Source: JBDSSS01 sp963764195 (GTDB lineage: Bacteria; Actinomycetota; Actinomycetes; Actinomycetales; Dermatophilaceae). Taken from it: a stretch of 64,000 nt of DNA. Below the pieces are notes generated by a model. That model made no database searches and was not told where the DNA came from. It saw only the letters and a program-made list of their open reading frames with translations. The stretch lies in NCBI GenBank assembly GCA_963764195.1, contig CAVXRG010000010.1:992001-1056000 (forward strand). Reading direction: 5' to 3'. Shown one piece after another: positions 56,379 through 64,000 of the stretch (position 1 is the first letter of the stretch; each line of letters starts with the position of its first letter). A program made the translations under genes and the position numbers.

Positions 56379-58085
56379 CTACTTGGCCATCCCGGCGAAG
56401 GCCACCCTGATGACTCCGTCCGGGAACACCTGCACGCCCTTGACCGTGTTGGCCACACCGGTGAGGTTGCGCTGTCGGTACAGGTAGATGATCGGGTCGT
56501 CCTGGTGCAGCTGCTCGACGACCTTGCCGTAGAGGTCTCGTCGCACCGAGACGTCCTGCGCCTCCCGCGCCTTGTCCAACAGGTCGTCCACCGTCTTGCT
56601 GCTGTAGCCCGACACGTTCTGGCTCCCGCCGGTGTGCAGGAAGTTGGTGATGTTGGCGTCCGGGTCGATCCGCCCGGACCAACCCAGCTGGAGCACGGAG
56701 AAGTCACCGCGGTCCTGCTGGTCGAGGAGCGTGGCGTACTCCACCGGCTTGATCTGCAGGTCGAAGCCGCCCTCCTTGACCATCGACTGGAGTGCCTGCG
56801 CCAGGCGCAGGCTGTCCGGGTTGTTGGACGTGATCATCTCGATCTTGACCGGTGTCGCGACCCCTGCATCCTTGAGCAGCTGCAGGGCCTTGGCCGGGTC
56901 GTGGGGCGTGCACGCCTGCGCGGCGTCCGAGCTGAACTCCGTGCTGGGTGAGATCGGCGAGCACGCGACGGTGTTGAAGTCGTTGAAGATGACCTTCACG
57001 AGTCCCTTGCGGTCGATCGACAGCTCGAGTGCCTGGCGGACCTTCGCGTCCTTGGCCTCGGGCCTGTCGATCGGCTTCGGGTCGGTGCCCACACCGTCCA
57101 CGTTGCCGACGTTGATGGTCAGACCCTGATAGCCCAACGACTTCGACTGGAGGACAGTGAGGTCCGGCTCCTTCTGGAGGGTCGGCACGTCCTGCGCGGA
57201 GAGGGAGTCGGCGACCTGGACGTCGCCCGAGCGCAGGTTGGCGGCACGGATGCTGGCGTCGGTGATGATCCGGTAGGTGATGCCGGCCAGGTGCACCTTG
57301 TCGGCGTCGTAGAACTTGGGGTCCTTGACGAGCTCGATGGAGTTCTGCGGGACCCGCTTGGAGAACTTGAACGGGCCGACACAGACCGGGTCCGAGGCGA
57401 ACTTGTCACCGAGCTTCTTCGCCTGGGTCGGGCTGACGATCATGCCCGCCCGATCGGTCAGGGCCGCGGTCAGGGGGGCGAACGGCTTCGAGAGCGTGAT
57501 GACCACGGTGGTGGCGTCGGGCGCCTCGACCTTGGTGATGGGCCCGAGCTCGCTCTTGCGCGCGGACGCCTCGAGGGTGAGCTCACGCTCGAGGGACGCC
57601 TTGACGGCGGCTGCGTTGAAGGGTGTCCCGTCGGCGAACGTGGCACCGTCCCGGACCGGGATGGTGACGGTGAGCCCGTCGGGGCTCGTCGTCGGGAGGC
57701 CGGTCGCGAGCTGCGGGACGATCGTCGCCTTCTCGTCGACGTCGTAGAGCTTCTGACACATGGCGTGGAACACGTAGCGGGAGTAGAGGCTTCGCGACAG
57801 GGCCGGGTCCAGCTGGTCGGGCTCCGCCGAGAGAGCCATCGTCAACGTCCCCCCGTCCTTGACCTGGTCGGCACTCGCGGGATCGCCGAAGACGTCCCCT
57901 CCAGCCCCGGCCGCGGCGGCGCCGGTGCCGGCTGTGGCACCGCCGCCGTCGGCGGGAGTCACCGATGAGCAGGCCGAGAGGGCGAGGGCGAGGAGCGCCA
58001 CGGCGGCGCCGGTCCCGACCGACCGACCGAGCGGGTGGCCGCGGCGGTCGCGACGGGGGATGGACCGGGTGAGGCGTTGGGACAT
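56379..58085 (-). CDS. Peptide ABC transporter substrate-binding lipoprotein
   Basis: 568 residues from ATG 58085 (AGGAG, 5 nt). The signal peptide ends in LALSAC (lipobox). The SBP_bac_5 fold is clear: GGTLTMALSAEPDQLDPALS, VTIPVRDGATFADGTPFNAA, SIDRKGLVKVIFN and NVSGYSSKTVDDLLDKAREA. The family binds di-/oligopeptides, nickel or glutathione. With the gamma-glutamyltransferase at the operon end, gamma-glutamyl peptides or glutathione-like compounds are candidate cargo (inference). First gene of the operon; a GTATAC palindrome overlaps its promoter. Confidence 0.94.
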   Translation of the reverse strand: MSQRLTRSIPRRDRRGHPLGRSVGTGAAVALLALALSACSSVTPADGGGATAGTGAAAAGAGGDVFGDPASADQVKDGGTLTMALSAEPDQLDPALSRSLYSRYVFHAMCQKLYDVDEKATIVPQLATGLPTTSPDGLTVTIPVRDGATFADGTPFNAAAVKASLERELTLEASARKSELGPITKVEAPDATTVVITLSKPFAPLTAALTDRAGMIVSPTQAKKLGDKFASDPVCVGPFKFSKRVPQNSIELVKDPKFYDADKVHLAGITYRIITDASIRAANLRSGDVQVADSLSAQDVPTLQKEPDLTVLQSKSLGYQGLTINVGNVDGVGTDPKPIDRPEAKDAKVRQALELSIDRKGLVKVIFNDFNTVACSPISPSTEFSSDAAQACTPHDPAKALQLLKDAGVATPVKIEMITSNNPDSLRLAQALQSMVKEGGFDLQIKPVEYATLLDQQDRGDFSVLQLGWSGRIDPDANITNFLHTGGSQNVSGYSSKTVDDLLDKAREAQDVSVRRDLYGKVVEQLHQDDPIIYLYRQRNLTGVANTVKGVQVFPDGVIRVAFAGMAK

Positions 58086-58121
58086 GAACGCTCCTGAGCA
58101 CGAGGGGGGGCCGATGTGAGG

Positions 58122-58140
58122 ACTGTATCCTGTATACAGT
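58122..58140. promoter_or_regulatory. Operator-like dyad upstream of the peptide ABC operon
   Basis: ACTGTAT (58122-58128) and ATACAGT (58134-58140) form a perfect 7-bp dyad with 5-nt spacer, and CTGTATACAG (58130-58139) is an overlapping 10-bp palindrome with the same GTATAC centre as the site at 49873. It lies 37-55 nt before the binding-protein ATG, over the likely -10 (TACAGT on -). Confidence 0.65.
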
Positions 58141-58205
58141 CTGGAATGCGCGATGACACCACGCCCTTTTTCGACGGGGCTGGACAACCGCCCTAGCGTG
58201 GGGCC

Positions 58206-58682
58206 ATGACTCCCACCACGCCTCCTGGGCCACCCGTGCCACCCGTGTCGAAGGGCGAGCCGCTCTTCACGCACATCGACCACGTCGGCATCGCCGTACC
58301 CGATCTCGAGGTCGCCATCGCGTTCTACGCAAAGACGTACGGGATGGCCCTGCTCCACGAGGAGACCAACGAGGAGCAGGGGGTGCGTGAGGCGATGATG
58401 GGCGTCGGTGACTCCGGCTCCTGCATCCAGCTGCTCGCCCCGCTCTCACCGGAGTCGACGATCGCGAAGTTCCTGGGTCGCAGCGGGCCGGGCATCCAGC
58501 AGCTCGCCTACCGGGTCGCCGACCTCGACGCCGTCTGTGCGACCCTGCGCGACCGCGGCCTGCGCCTGCTCTACGACACACCGCGGAGAGGGACGAGCGA
58601 CAGCCGCGTCAACTTCATCCACCCCAAGGACGCAGGCGGCGTCCTCGTCGAGCTCGTCGAGCCGGCCGGCTCAGCCTCCTGA
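58206..58682 (+). CDS. mce: Methylmalonyl-CoA epimerase
   Basis: 158 residues. It is a vicinal-oxygen-chelate fold: FTHIDHVGIAVPDLEVAIAFY, metal-binding Glu and His across IQLLAPLSPEST and IQQLAYRVADLDA, and the end FIHPKDAGGVLVELVEP with the last metal Glu. It interconverts (S)- and (R)-methylmalonyl-CoA in propionate and ethylmalonyl-CoA metabolism, working with MeaB and Ccr found in this window. TAGCGT lies 6 nt before ATG 58206. Its end overlaps the convergent GH15-like gene by 12 nt. Confidence 0.94.
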   Translation: MTPTTPPGPPVPPVSKGEPLFTHIDHVGIAVPDLEVAIAFYAKTYGMALLHEETNEEQGVREAMMGVGDSGSCIQLLAPLSPESTIAKFLGRSGPGIQQLAYRVADLDAVCATLRDRGLRLLYDTPRRGTSDSRVNFIHPKDAGGVLVELVEPAGSAS

Positions 58683-59924
58683 CAGGGCGTGCTCGGTGAG
58701 CACGACGAGCGCCGCGGTCCAGGCGAGCGGCGCCGGGCCGGCGGCCCTCCGGTCCGGAAGGACCTTCTCCGGCAGGCTCCCCCACGGCGTCACCCGCGAC
58801 TCGACCCAGTCGAGCCACAGCCGGGCCGTGCGGCGGTCACCGTCCATCGCGGCCGTGTAGGCGACGAGCGACGTCTCCGGTGTCCACGAGACACCGTCCT
58901 GCTTCCAGTCGGCGCCGGGGGCGAGCCCGCCCCCGGGTCGCCGGGCCGCCTCCTGGTAGCCGCGCCACGCGTCACGCACGGCGGCCGGGACCTCTGCGCC
59001 CTCGGCGAACGGGGGTAGGAGCATCGCGACGCCCGCATCGAGCCCACCGGTGTCGCCGTGCCGCTCGAACCGTGGTCCGAACCGGTCGAGGACGAGTGAC
59101 CGGAACGCGGTGGCCGCCCGACCCACGTGGTCGGCTCGAGTCGAGTCTCCTTCTGCTGCATACGTCCTCGCAGCCGCCTCGAGGCCTGCGGCGAGCGGCG
59201 CCGCAGTTCCGAGGGTCAACCGGCGCTCCGGCACCTCCCAGTAGTCGGGCGAGGGGTTCGGCAGGCGGGTCCCGTCGTGAGTCCCCGCGAGGATGAAGTC
59301 GGTCGCCCGGTCCCGGAGACCCCGCAGCTGCGGCAGGACCGCCTCCTCCCCCGTGGCCGTGCGCACCCGGTCGAGGGCCCAGAGCACCCACCCCGCTCCG
59401 TCGGCCTGGCGCTGCCGGTCGTCGGGCGGCCCGGAGCCGTCCGGCAGGTAGCGCGCCTCGAAACCGCCGTCCGGCAGCTGGACCCGCGCGAGGAAGGCCA
59501 GCGCGCGGGTGGCGTCCTCGGGGTGGCCGCCCACGGCATACGCCGCGGCCGCGAAGGCGGTGTCGCGGGGCCACACGTAGGCCCAGATGCCGCTCGGCCC
59601 GGCAAGGACCGCCCCGTCGGGTTGCTGGAGCGCGTGCAGGTCGAGCAGGGCGCGGGCCACCACGGATCGGCGGGCGACTGGTCCTGCGACCGACCCTGCG
59701 ACCGACCCAGCGACCGACCCTGTCATCAACCACGCGGCGTCCCGCACGGGCATCAGCAGCCCGTCGCCGGCGTGCCCGCCGCCGACGGACGTCCCGAACC
59801 GCCAGTCGGCCGTCGTCACGAGGCCCGGCAGCGCCTCCGAGGCCGCGATCCGCGGCGGGACGAGGAAGGCGGTCCCGGCGGCCACCGCCGACAGGACGAG
59901 CAGCGCCCCCACCCTTCGTCCCAT
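58671..59924 (-). CDS. GH15-like (glucoamylase-type) exported protein
   Basis: 417 residues from ATG 59924 (GGAGG-rich leader). A signal/anchor helix (GALLVLSAVAAGTAFLV) is followed by a VAGS repeat segment (residues 70-82) and an alpha/alpha-barrel. Landmarks of GH15 are IWAYVWPRDTAFAAAAY, GAGWVLWALDRV, PNPSPDYWEVPERRLTLGTA and, near the end, LPEKVLPDRRAAGPAPLAWTAAL, where the Glu would be the catalytic base. The family removes glucose from starch, dextran or trehalose; substrate uncertain. It is divergent from the broken polysaccharide deacetylase. Confidence 0.78.
   Translation of the reverse strand: MGRRVGALLVLSAVAAGTAFLVPPRIAASEALPGLVTTADWRFGTSVGGGHAGDGLLMPVRDAAWLMTGSVAGSVAGSVAGPVARRSVVARALLDLHALQQPDGAVLAGPSGIWAYVWPRDTAFAAAAYAVGGHPEDATRALAFLARVQLPDGGFEARYLPDGSGPPDDRQRQADGAGWVLWALDRVRTATGEEAVLPQLRGLRDRATDFILAGTHDGTRLPNPSPDYWEVPERRLTLGTAAPLAAGLEAAARTYAAEGDSTRADHVGRAATAFRSLVLDRFGPRFERHGDTGGLDAGVAMLLPPFAEGAEVPAAVRDAWRGYQEAARRPGGGLAPGADWKQDGVSWTPETSLVAYTAAMDGDRRTARLWLDWVESRVTPWGSLPEKVLPDRRAAGPAPLAWTAALVVLTEHALSGG
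59683..59718 (-). repeat. 12-bp tandem repeat in the GH15-like gene
   Basis: Three 12-mers (CCTGCGACCGAC twice, then one with a single change) encode successive Val-Ala-Gly-Ser units near the N-terminus. Copy number may vary by slippage. Confidence 0.8.
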
Positions 59925-60012
59925 GGCCTCCCCCTCCGCCGACAGGCCCCCATTGTGCCCGTCAGCGACGAACTGCGGGCGCGGACGTCCTCGGTGTCCT
60001 ACGCTCCGCTTC

Positions 60013-60814
60013 ATGGCTGTGTCTCGCCGCGAGGCGCTCACCGGGGCAGGCGGGCTCGCCTTCGGGGCTCTCGGCATGCTGTCCGAGCGGGGGGTCCAGG
60101 ACCACCTCGAGGAGGCCGTCCCGCTCCCGGTCTACGGCAGCGCCGTCTCGGCGATCCGGCCCGACCGGTCCGCGCCCGGAGTCAGCCAGTCCCGGGTCGT
60201 CTGGTCCGGACCACCGCCAGCGGCGGGGTCAACCGGCCCGAGACGCCTCGCCCTCACCTTCGATGACGGCCCACACCCCGACTGGACGCCGACCGTGCTG
60301 CGCGTCCTGCGTGACCTCGAGGTCCCGGCCACCTTCTTCTGCGTGGGCCGCAACGTCCGCGACCACGCGGCCATCCACGCGGACAGCCCCGGCAGGCACG
60401 AGCTCGCCAACCACACCTTCGACCACCACGACCTCGGCCGATTTTGAGCTCGCGCGCTGCCAGGACGAGATCGACCGGACCTCTGACCTCGTGGAGTCCA
60501 CCTGGGGCGTCCGTCCTCGCCTGTTCCGCCCGCCCTACGGCCACCTCGGCGGCGCGGCGGTGCTCGCTGCGGCCGAGGCCGGGATGACGACCGTCCTGTG
60601 GTCCGCCCAGATGCACGAGGACCTCTTCGCCAGCCATCCCGCGGGGATCACCGAGGACCTCGCGTCGCAGGTGGCGCCCGGCACGATCATCCTCGCCCAC
60701 GACACGGGATCGCCCGATCGGCGCATCACCATCGACCACCTCGGCCAGATCGTGACGCGGCTGCGCGACGGTGGCTGGGAGCTGGTCACCGTGTCGGACC
60801 TGCTCCACGGCTGA
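60013..60814 (+). pseudogene. Polysaccharide deacetylase, split by a frameshift at TTT-TGA
   Basis: From ATG 60013 (TACGCT 7 nt upstream) frame one encodes a twin-arginine-type signal (SRREALTGAGGLAFGALG) and NodB motifs TFDDGPHPD and NHTFDHHDLGRF, then stops at TGA 60445-60447. The next frame (+1) carries on without a gap: FELARCQDEIDRTSDLVEST, motif RPPYGHLGG and the terminal IILAHDTGS, to 60814. The break is a run of four T (60442-60445); removing one T restores a single 266-residue NodB-type deacetylase. Possible explanations are a mutation, a sequencing error, or +1 frameshifting, since UUU-UGA resembles the RF2 slippery site. The intact enzyme would remove acetyl groups from peptidoglycan or chitin-like glycans. 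Confidence 0.85.
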
Positions 60815-60949
60815 GGTCACGACGGTCTGGCACCCGGCGTGAGCCGCGTCACCTGTGGCGCCCGTCTCACCGGGGAGACCCCGAGCCGGTCGGTCGCTAC
60901 CTTCGGCAGCACGCCGCCCGACGACGCCGTATGCGAAGGACAGTGAGAC

Positions 60950-62290
60950 ATGCACGCCATCCGCGACGCCATCCTCTCCGGGGACCGCTCTCCCGAGACG
61001 TATGCCGCCCTGCCGATCCCCGAGACCTACCGCGGGGCGACGGTGCACAAGGACGAGGTCGACATGTTCGAGGGTCTCGCGACCCCGGACAAGGACCCTC
61101 GAAGGTCCCTGCACGTCGACGACGTGCCCGTGCCCGCGCTCGCTCCCGGTGAGGCGCTCGTCGCCGTCATGGCGAGCGCGATCAACTACAACACGGTCTG
61201 GACCTCGATCTTCGAGCCGATGTCGACCTTCGGCTTCCTCGAGCGCTACGGCCGCACGTCGGAGTTCGCCCAGCGCCACGACCTGCCCTACCACGTCGTC
61301 GGCTCCGACCTCGCCGGCGTCGTGCTGCGGACGGGCCCCGGCGTGCGCAAGTGGAAGCCGGGCCAGGAGGTCGTCGCCCACTGCCTCTCCGTCGAGCTCG
61401 AGGACGCCGACGGCCACAACGACACGATGCTCGACCCGCAGCAGCGGATCTGGGGCTTCGAGACGAACTTCGGCGGACTCGCCGAGCTCGCCATCGTCAA
61501 GGCCAACCAGCTGATGCCCAAGCCGACCCACCTGACGTGGGAGGAGGCGGCGGCGCCCGGCCTCGTCAACAGCACGGCATACCGGCAGCTGATCTCCAAG
61601 AACGGTGCCGCGATGAAGCTCGGCGACCGGGTGCTCATCTGGGGCGCGTCCGGCGGCCTCGGCTCCTACGCGACCCAGATGGCGCTCGCCGGGGGTGCGA
61701 CGCCGGTCTGTGTCGTCTCCTCCCCCGAGAAGGCGGAGATCTGCCGCCGCATGGGTGCCGAGCTGATCATCGACCGCAACGCGGAGGGCTACCGCTTCTG
61801 GAACGAGGACAACACCGCGCAGGACCCCCGCGAGTGGAAGCGCCTCGGCACGAGGATCCGCGAGCTCACCGGGGGCCACGACGTCGACATCGTCTTCGAG
61901 CACCCGGGCCGCGAGACCTTCGGCGCCAGCGTCTACGTCGCGCGCAAGGGCGGCATCATCGCCACCTGCGCCTCGACGTCGGGCTACCTGCACGAGTACG
62001 ACAACCGCTATCTCTGGATGAACCTCAAACGCATCATCTCGAGCCACTTCGCCAACTACCGCGAGGCGTGGGAGGCCAACGAGCTGGTCACCCGGGGCCT
62101 GATCCACCCGACCCTCAGCCGCACCTACACCCTCGACGAGGTCGGGCAGGCCGCGCTCGACGTGCACCACAACCTGCACCAGGGCAAGGTCGGGGTGCTC
62201 GCGCTCTCGCCGGAGGCCGGCTTGGGCGTCACCGACGTCGAGCGGCGGGCGCAGCTCGAGCCGGAGATCAACCGCTTCCGGAACCGATGA
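60950..62290 (+). CDS. ccr: Crotonyl-CoA carboxylase/reductase
   Basis: 446 residues, full length. It is a medium-chain reductase with the Ccr-specific N-terminus (RDAILSGDRSPETYAALPIPETYRGATVHKDE), INYNTVWTSIFEP, VVGSDLAGVVLRTGPGV, NADPH-binding IWGASGGLGSYATQMAL and the CO2-site region EHPGRETFGASVYVARKGG with ISSHFANYREAWEAN. It makes ethylmalonyl-CoA from crotonyl-CoA, CO2 and NADPH, the key step of acetate assimilation or of ethylmalonyl extender supply. AAGGA precedes ATG 60950. Confidence 0.96.
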   Translation: MHAIRDAILSGDRSPETYAALPIPETYRGATVHKDEVDMFEGLATPDKDPRRSLHVDDVPVPALAPGEALVAVMASAINYNTVWTSIFEPMSTFGFLERYGRTSEFAQRHDLPYHVVGSDLAGVVLRTGPGVRKWKPGQEVVAHCLSVELEDADGHNDTMLDPQQRIWGFETNFGGLAELAIVKANQLMPKPTHLTWEEAAAPGLVNSTAYRQLISKNGAAMKLGDRVLIWGASGGLGSYATQMALAGGATPVCVVSSPEKAEICRRMGAELIIDRNAEGYRFWNEDNTAQDPREWKRLGTRIRELTGGHDVDIVFEHPGRETFGASVYVARKGGIIATCASTSGYLHEYDNRYLWMNLKRIISSHFANYREAWEANELVTRGLIHPTLSRTYTLDEVGQAALDVHHNLHQGKVGVLALSPEAGLGVTDVERRAQLEPEINRFRNR

Positions 62291-62388
62291 GGAGCCGGTG
62301 AGCCGCCGCTGAGTGCGCGTCTGACTGCCGTCGTGGTGGTCCGTGCGTCGCCCCGACAGGTCGTCGCCCCTCGCGTAGGCTCCCCACG

Positions 62389-63639
62389 GTGAGCATGTGG
62401 AGCCGGTGGTCGGCGTTTCGTCGCGCCCAGCGCGACCACCTCGCCGACCGGCGGGGACGCACCCTCGGCGATCCCGGCAGTGACCCGGCACAGGACGAGC
62501 AGCTCGAGCACGACCTCCTCGAGAGCACCCTCCCCCTCGGGGACGACGGTCCCGTCCGCCGGCCGGGCCCGACCCGCGGCTTCGGGCCCGCCGGCAGCCC
62601 GCTCAACCGGCAGTCCCCCTTCTACGTCGGTTTCGTCGGAGCCCTCGGGGTGCTCACGGCGTATGCCGTCACGCAGGCCATCGGACGGCTCGACACGACG
62701 ATCACCCTGCTCGTCGTCGCCTTCTTCCTCACGCTCTCGCTCAACCCCCTCGTCGAAGGCCTCGTCCGCCGCGGCCTGCGCCGGGGTGGGGCCGTGGCCA
62801 TCGTCTTCACCGGGCTGCTCGCCGTGTTCACCCTCGTCGGAGCGGTCGTCATCCCGCCCGTCGCAGAGCAGGGTGCCGAGCTGACGACGAACGCCCCGTC
62901 GATGCTCGACGGGCTGCTGCAGAACGCGTGGGTCCAGGACGTCGACCACCGCTACCAGCTGATCCAGCGCTTCCAGGACGAGATCAACAACCGGGTGTCG
63001 GACGGCAACCTCTGGGCCTCGATCTTCGGCGGGGTGCTCGACGCGAGCCGGGTCATCGCCTCGAGCATCTTCGGCGTCCTGACCGTCCTCGTCCTCACCC
63101 TCTACTTCCTCGCCTCGCTGCCGGCCGTGAAGCAGGCGGCCTACGCCTTGGTCCCGGCCAGCCGCCGCCCCCGCGTCATCTCGCTCGCCGAGGAGATCAT
63201 GCGCCGGGTGGGGTCCTACGCGATCGGTCAGGTCTCGGTCGCAGCGATCAACGCCTTCTTCGCCTGGATCATGATGAGCCTCATCGGGCTGCGTTTCGCG
63301 GCCGTCCTCGCCGTCGCCGTCGGCTTCCTCGGGCTCATCCCGATGGTCGGCGCGACGCTCGGTGCCTCGATCGTCGCTGTCGTCGCCTTCTTCGACGAGC
63401 CGAAGAAGGCGCTCATCGTCATCGCCTACTTCATCGTCTACCAGCAGATCGAGAACTACGCCCTGATGCCGCGGATCATGCAGCGGACGGTCTCGGTGCC
63501 CGGCGCCGTCACCGTCGTGGCCGCGCTCGCGGGCGGCACCCTGCTCGGGGTGCTCGGCGCGCTGCTCGCGATCCCGGTCGCCGCCGGCCTGCTGCTCATC
63601 TACGAGGAGGTCCTCGTCCCGCGCCAACGTCGACACTGA
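62389..63639 (+). CDS. AI-2E family transporter
   Basis: 416 residues from GTG 62389 (TAGGCT 7 nt upstream; ATG 62395 is possible). A charged cytoplasmic N-terminus of about 75 residues leads to the family's eight membrane segments, with the typical NPLVEGLVRRGLRRG, IIP-type GLIPMVGATLGASIVAVVAFF and YQQIENYALMPRIM blocks near the C-terminus. Members export autoinducer-2-like or sodium/lithium cargo; the substrate is unknown here. No lux genes are nearby. Confidence 0.9.
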   Translation: MSMWSRWSAFRRAQRDHLADRRGRTLGDPGSDPAQDEQLEHDLLESTLPLGDDGPVRRPGPTRGFGPAGSPLNRQSPFYVGFVGALGVLTAYAVTQAIGRLDTTITLLVVAFFLTLSLNPLVEGLVRRGLRRGGAVAIVFTGLLAVFTLVGAVVIPPVAEQGAELTTNAPSMLDGLLQNAWVQDVDHRYQLIQRFQDEINNRVSDGNLWASIFGGVLDASRVIASSIFGVLTVLVLTLYFLASLPAVKQAAYALVPASRRPRVISLAEEIMRRVGSYAIGQVSVAAINAFFAWIMMSLIGLRFAAVLAVAVGFLGLIPMVGATLGASIVAVVAFFDEPKKALIVIAYFIVYQQIENYALMPRIMQRTVSVPGAVTVVAALAGGTLLGVLGALLAIPVAAGLLLIYEEVLVPRQRRH

Positions 63640-63702
63640 CCCCGAGAAGCCGCCCCGTCGCCGATGACCGAGCCACCCGGTGGTGGCTGGGACAATGAGG
63701 GC

Positions 63703-64000
63703 ATGCCCGCGACCCGCCGCCGCCCGCTCATGACGACGCTCCGGACGACTCCCTGGACGACCTGGGCCCCACCGGTGGCCCTGGTGGCCCTCGCCGCGAC
63801 CTGGGGCCGAGACCCCGGTCTGCTCGTCGTGCTCGTCGTCGCCGTCCTGCTCGGGGTCTCGGTCCTCGCGGCCGTCCACCATGCCGAGGTGGTCGCCCAC
63901 CGGGTCGGCGAACCCTTCGGCTCGATCGTGCTCGCCGTGGCGGTGACGATCATCGAGGTCGGGCTCATCGTCACCCTGATGGCCGCCGGCGGCGAGGGGT
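63703..64000 (+). CDS. Ca2+/H+ antiporter (ChaA/Cax-like), N-terminal part
   Basis: 99 codons from ATG 63703 to the window edge; the 3' part is missing. The Asp/Glu-bearing first alpha-repeat is recognisable: HHAEVVAHRVGEPFGSIVLAV then AVTIIEVGLIVTLM, as in ChaA. Such proteins exchange Ca2+ (or Na+/K+) for protons across the membrane. GACAAT lies 6 nt before ATG, a leaderless arrangement. Confidence 0.85.
   Translation, partial: MPATRRRPLMTTLRTTPWTTWAPPVALVALAATWGRDPGLLVVLVVAVLLGVSVLAAVHHAEVVAHRVGEPFGSIVLAVAVTIIEVGLIVTLMAAGGEG

Noticed and set aside
48188..58085. Cassette as a prophage, integron or IS-borne island
   Set aside because: No integrase, transposase, att-like direct repeats or tRNA boundary could be found; composition matches the surroundings.
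59683..59718. Short regular repeats as a possible CRISPR
   Set aside because: The repeats are contiguous 12-mers within a coding frame, without spacers or cas genes.
62389..63639. AI-2E gene name as evidence for quorum sensing
   Set aside because: The family name is historical; no luxS or lsr-like gene is near and many members carry other cargo.

Overview
The window is about 72% GC by eye, with compact gene packing, GTG starts, frequent 4-nt stop/start overlaps (ATGA or GTGA) and many promoters that look leaderless. Gene content (GlgE-pathway alpha-glucan genes, crotonyl-CoA carboxylase/reductase, the MeaB/thiolase/methylmalonyl-CoA epimerase set, gatCAB with ligA) fits an actinobacterium. 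Something near the Intrasporangiaceae is plausible, but species cannot be named from sequence alone. I see no rRNA, tRNA, CRISPR array, prophage, insertion sequence or origin.

Layout. 1-3.4 kb: a YhgE/Pip-type membrane protein (cut by the window edge), a translationally coupled protein resembling an ABC ATPase that has lost its catalytic motifs, and a divergent TetR regulator with a three-dyad operator. 3.4-8.7 kb: a ubiquitin-fold MoaD/ThiS-like protein coupled to an Asp-box beta-propeller, a D-2-hydroxyacid dehydrogenase, a MOSC protein, a PQQ-type sugar dehydrogenase lipoprotein and a DUF937 protein. 8.8-24.3 kb: mostly core functions (gatB-gatA-gatC, ligA, acyl-CoA ligase, L,D-transpeptidase, MetE-like protein, mnmA with a cysteine desulfurase, etfB-etfA). 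24.5-26.6 kb: enoyl-CoA hydratase, YbjN-like protein and an EEP hydrolase.

26.7-41.6 kb is an alpha-glucan locus. glgX and glgP (breakdown) lie next to a six-gene operon glgE-treS-mak-glgB-pgm-orf. TreS turns trehalose into maltose, Mak phosphorylates it, GlgE adds maltosyl units to glucan and GlgB branches it. GlgP and GlgX release glucose-1-phosphate and short glucans, and Pgm links this pool to glucose-6-phosphate. The last gene encodes an unrecognised 172-residue protein with a P-loop-like start lacking the Walker lysine.

41.8-48.1 kb: a CnoX-like thioredoxin/TPR protein without CxxC, an unknown lipoprotein, GNAT enzymes, an MTH1187-type thiamine-binding protein, meaB and an acetyl-CoA acetyltransferase. 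48.2-58.1 kb is a self-contained cassette: lactate-permease-type transporter, FCD-type GntR regulator, gamma-glutamyltransferase and a five-gene peptide ABC importer. Its two promoter regions both contain GTATAC-centred palindromes. It sits between meaB/thiolase and the methylmalonyl-CoA epimerase, genes that are adjacent in Streptomyces. 58.2-64 kb: epimerase, a GH15-like secreted protein, a polysaccharide deacetylase split by a frameshift at TTT-TGA, crotonyl-CoA carboxylase/reductase, an AI-2E family transporter and the start of a Ca2+/H+ antiporter.

The most unusual sequence-level signals are: a strongly over-represented GTATGCC/GGCATAC word that dictates rare codon choice, a family of intergenic hairpins sharing the core TGCCCACTCGAC, and an apparent -10 box placed 6-7 nt upstream of many start codons.
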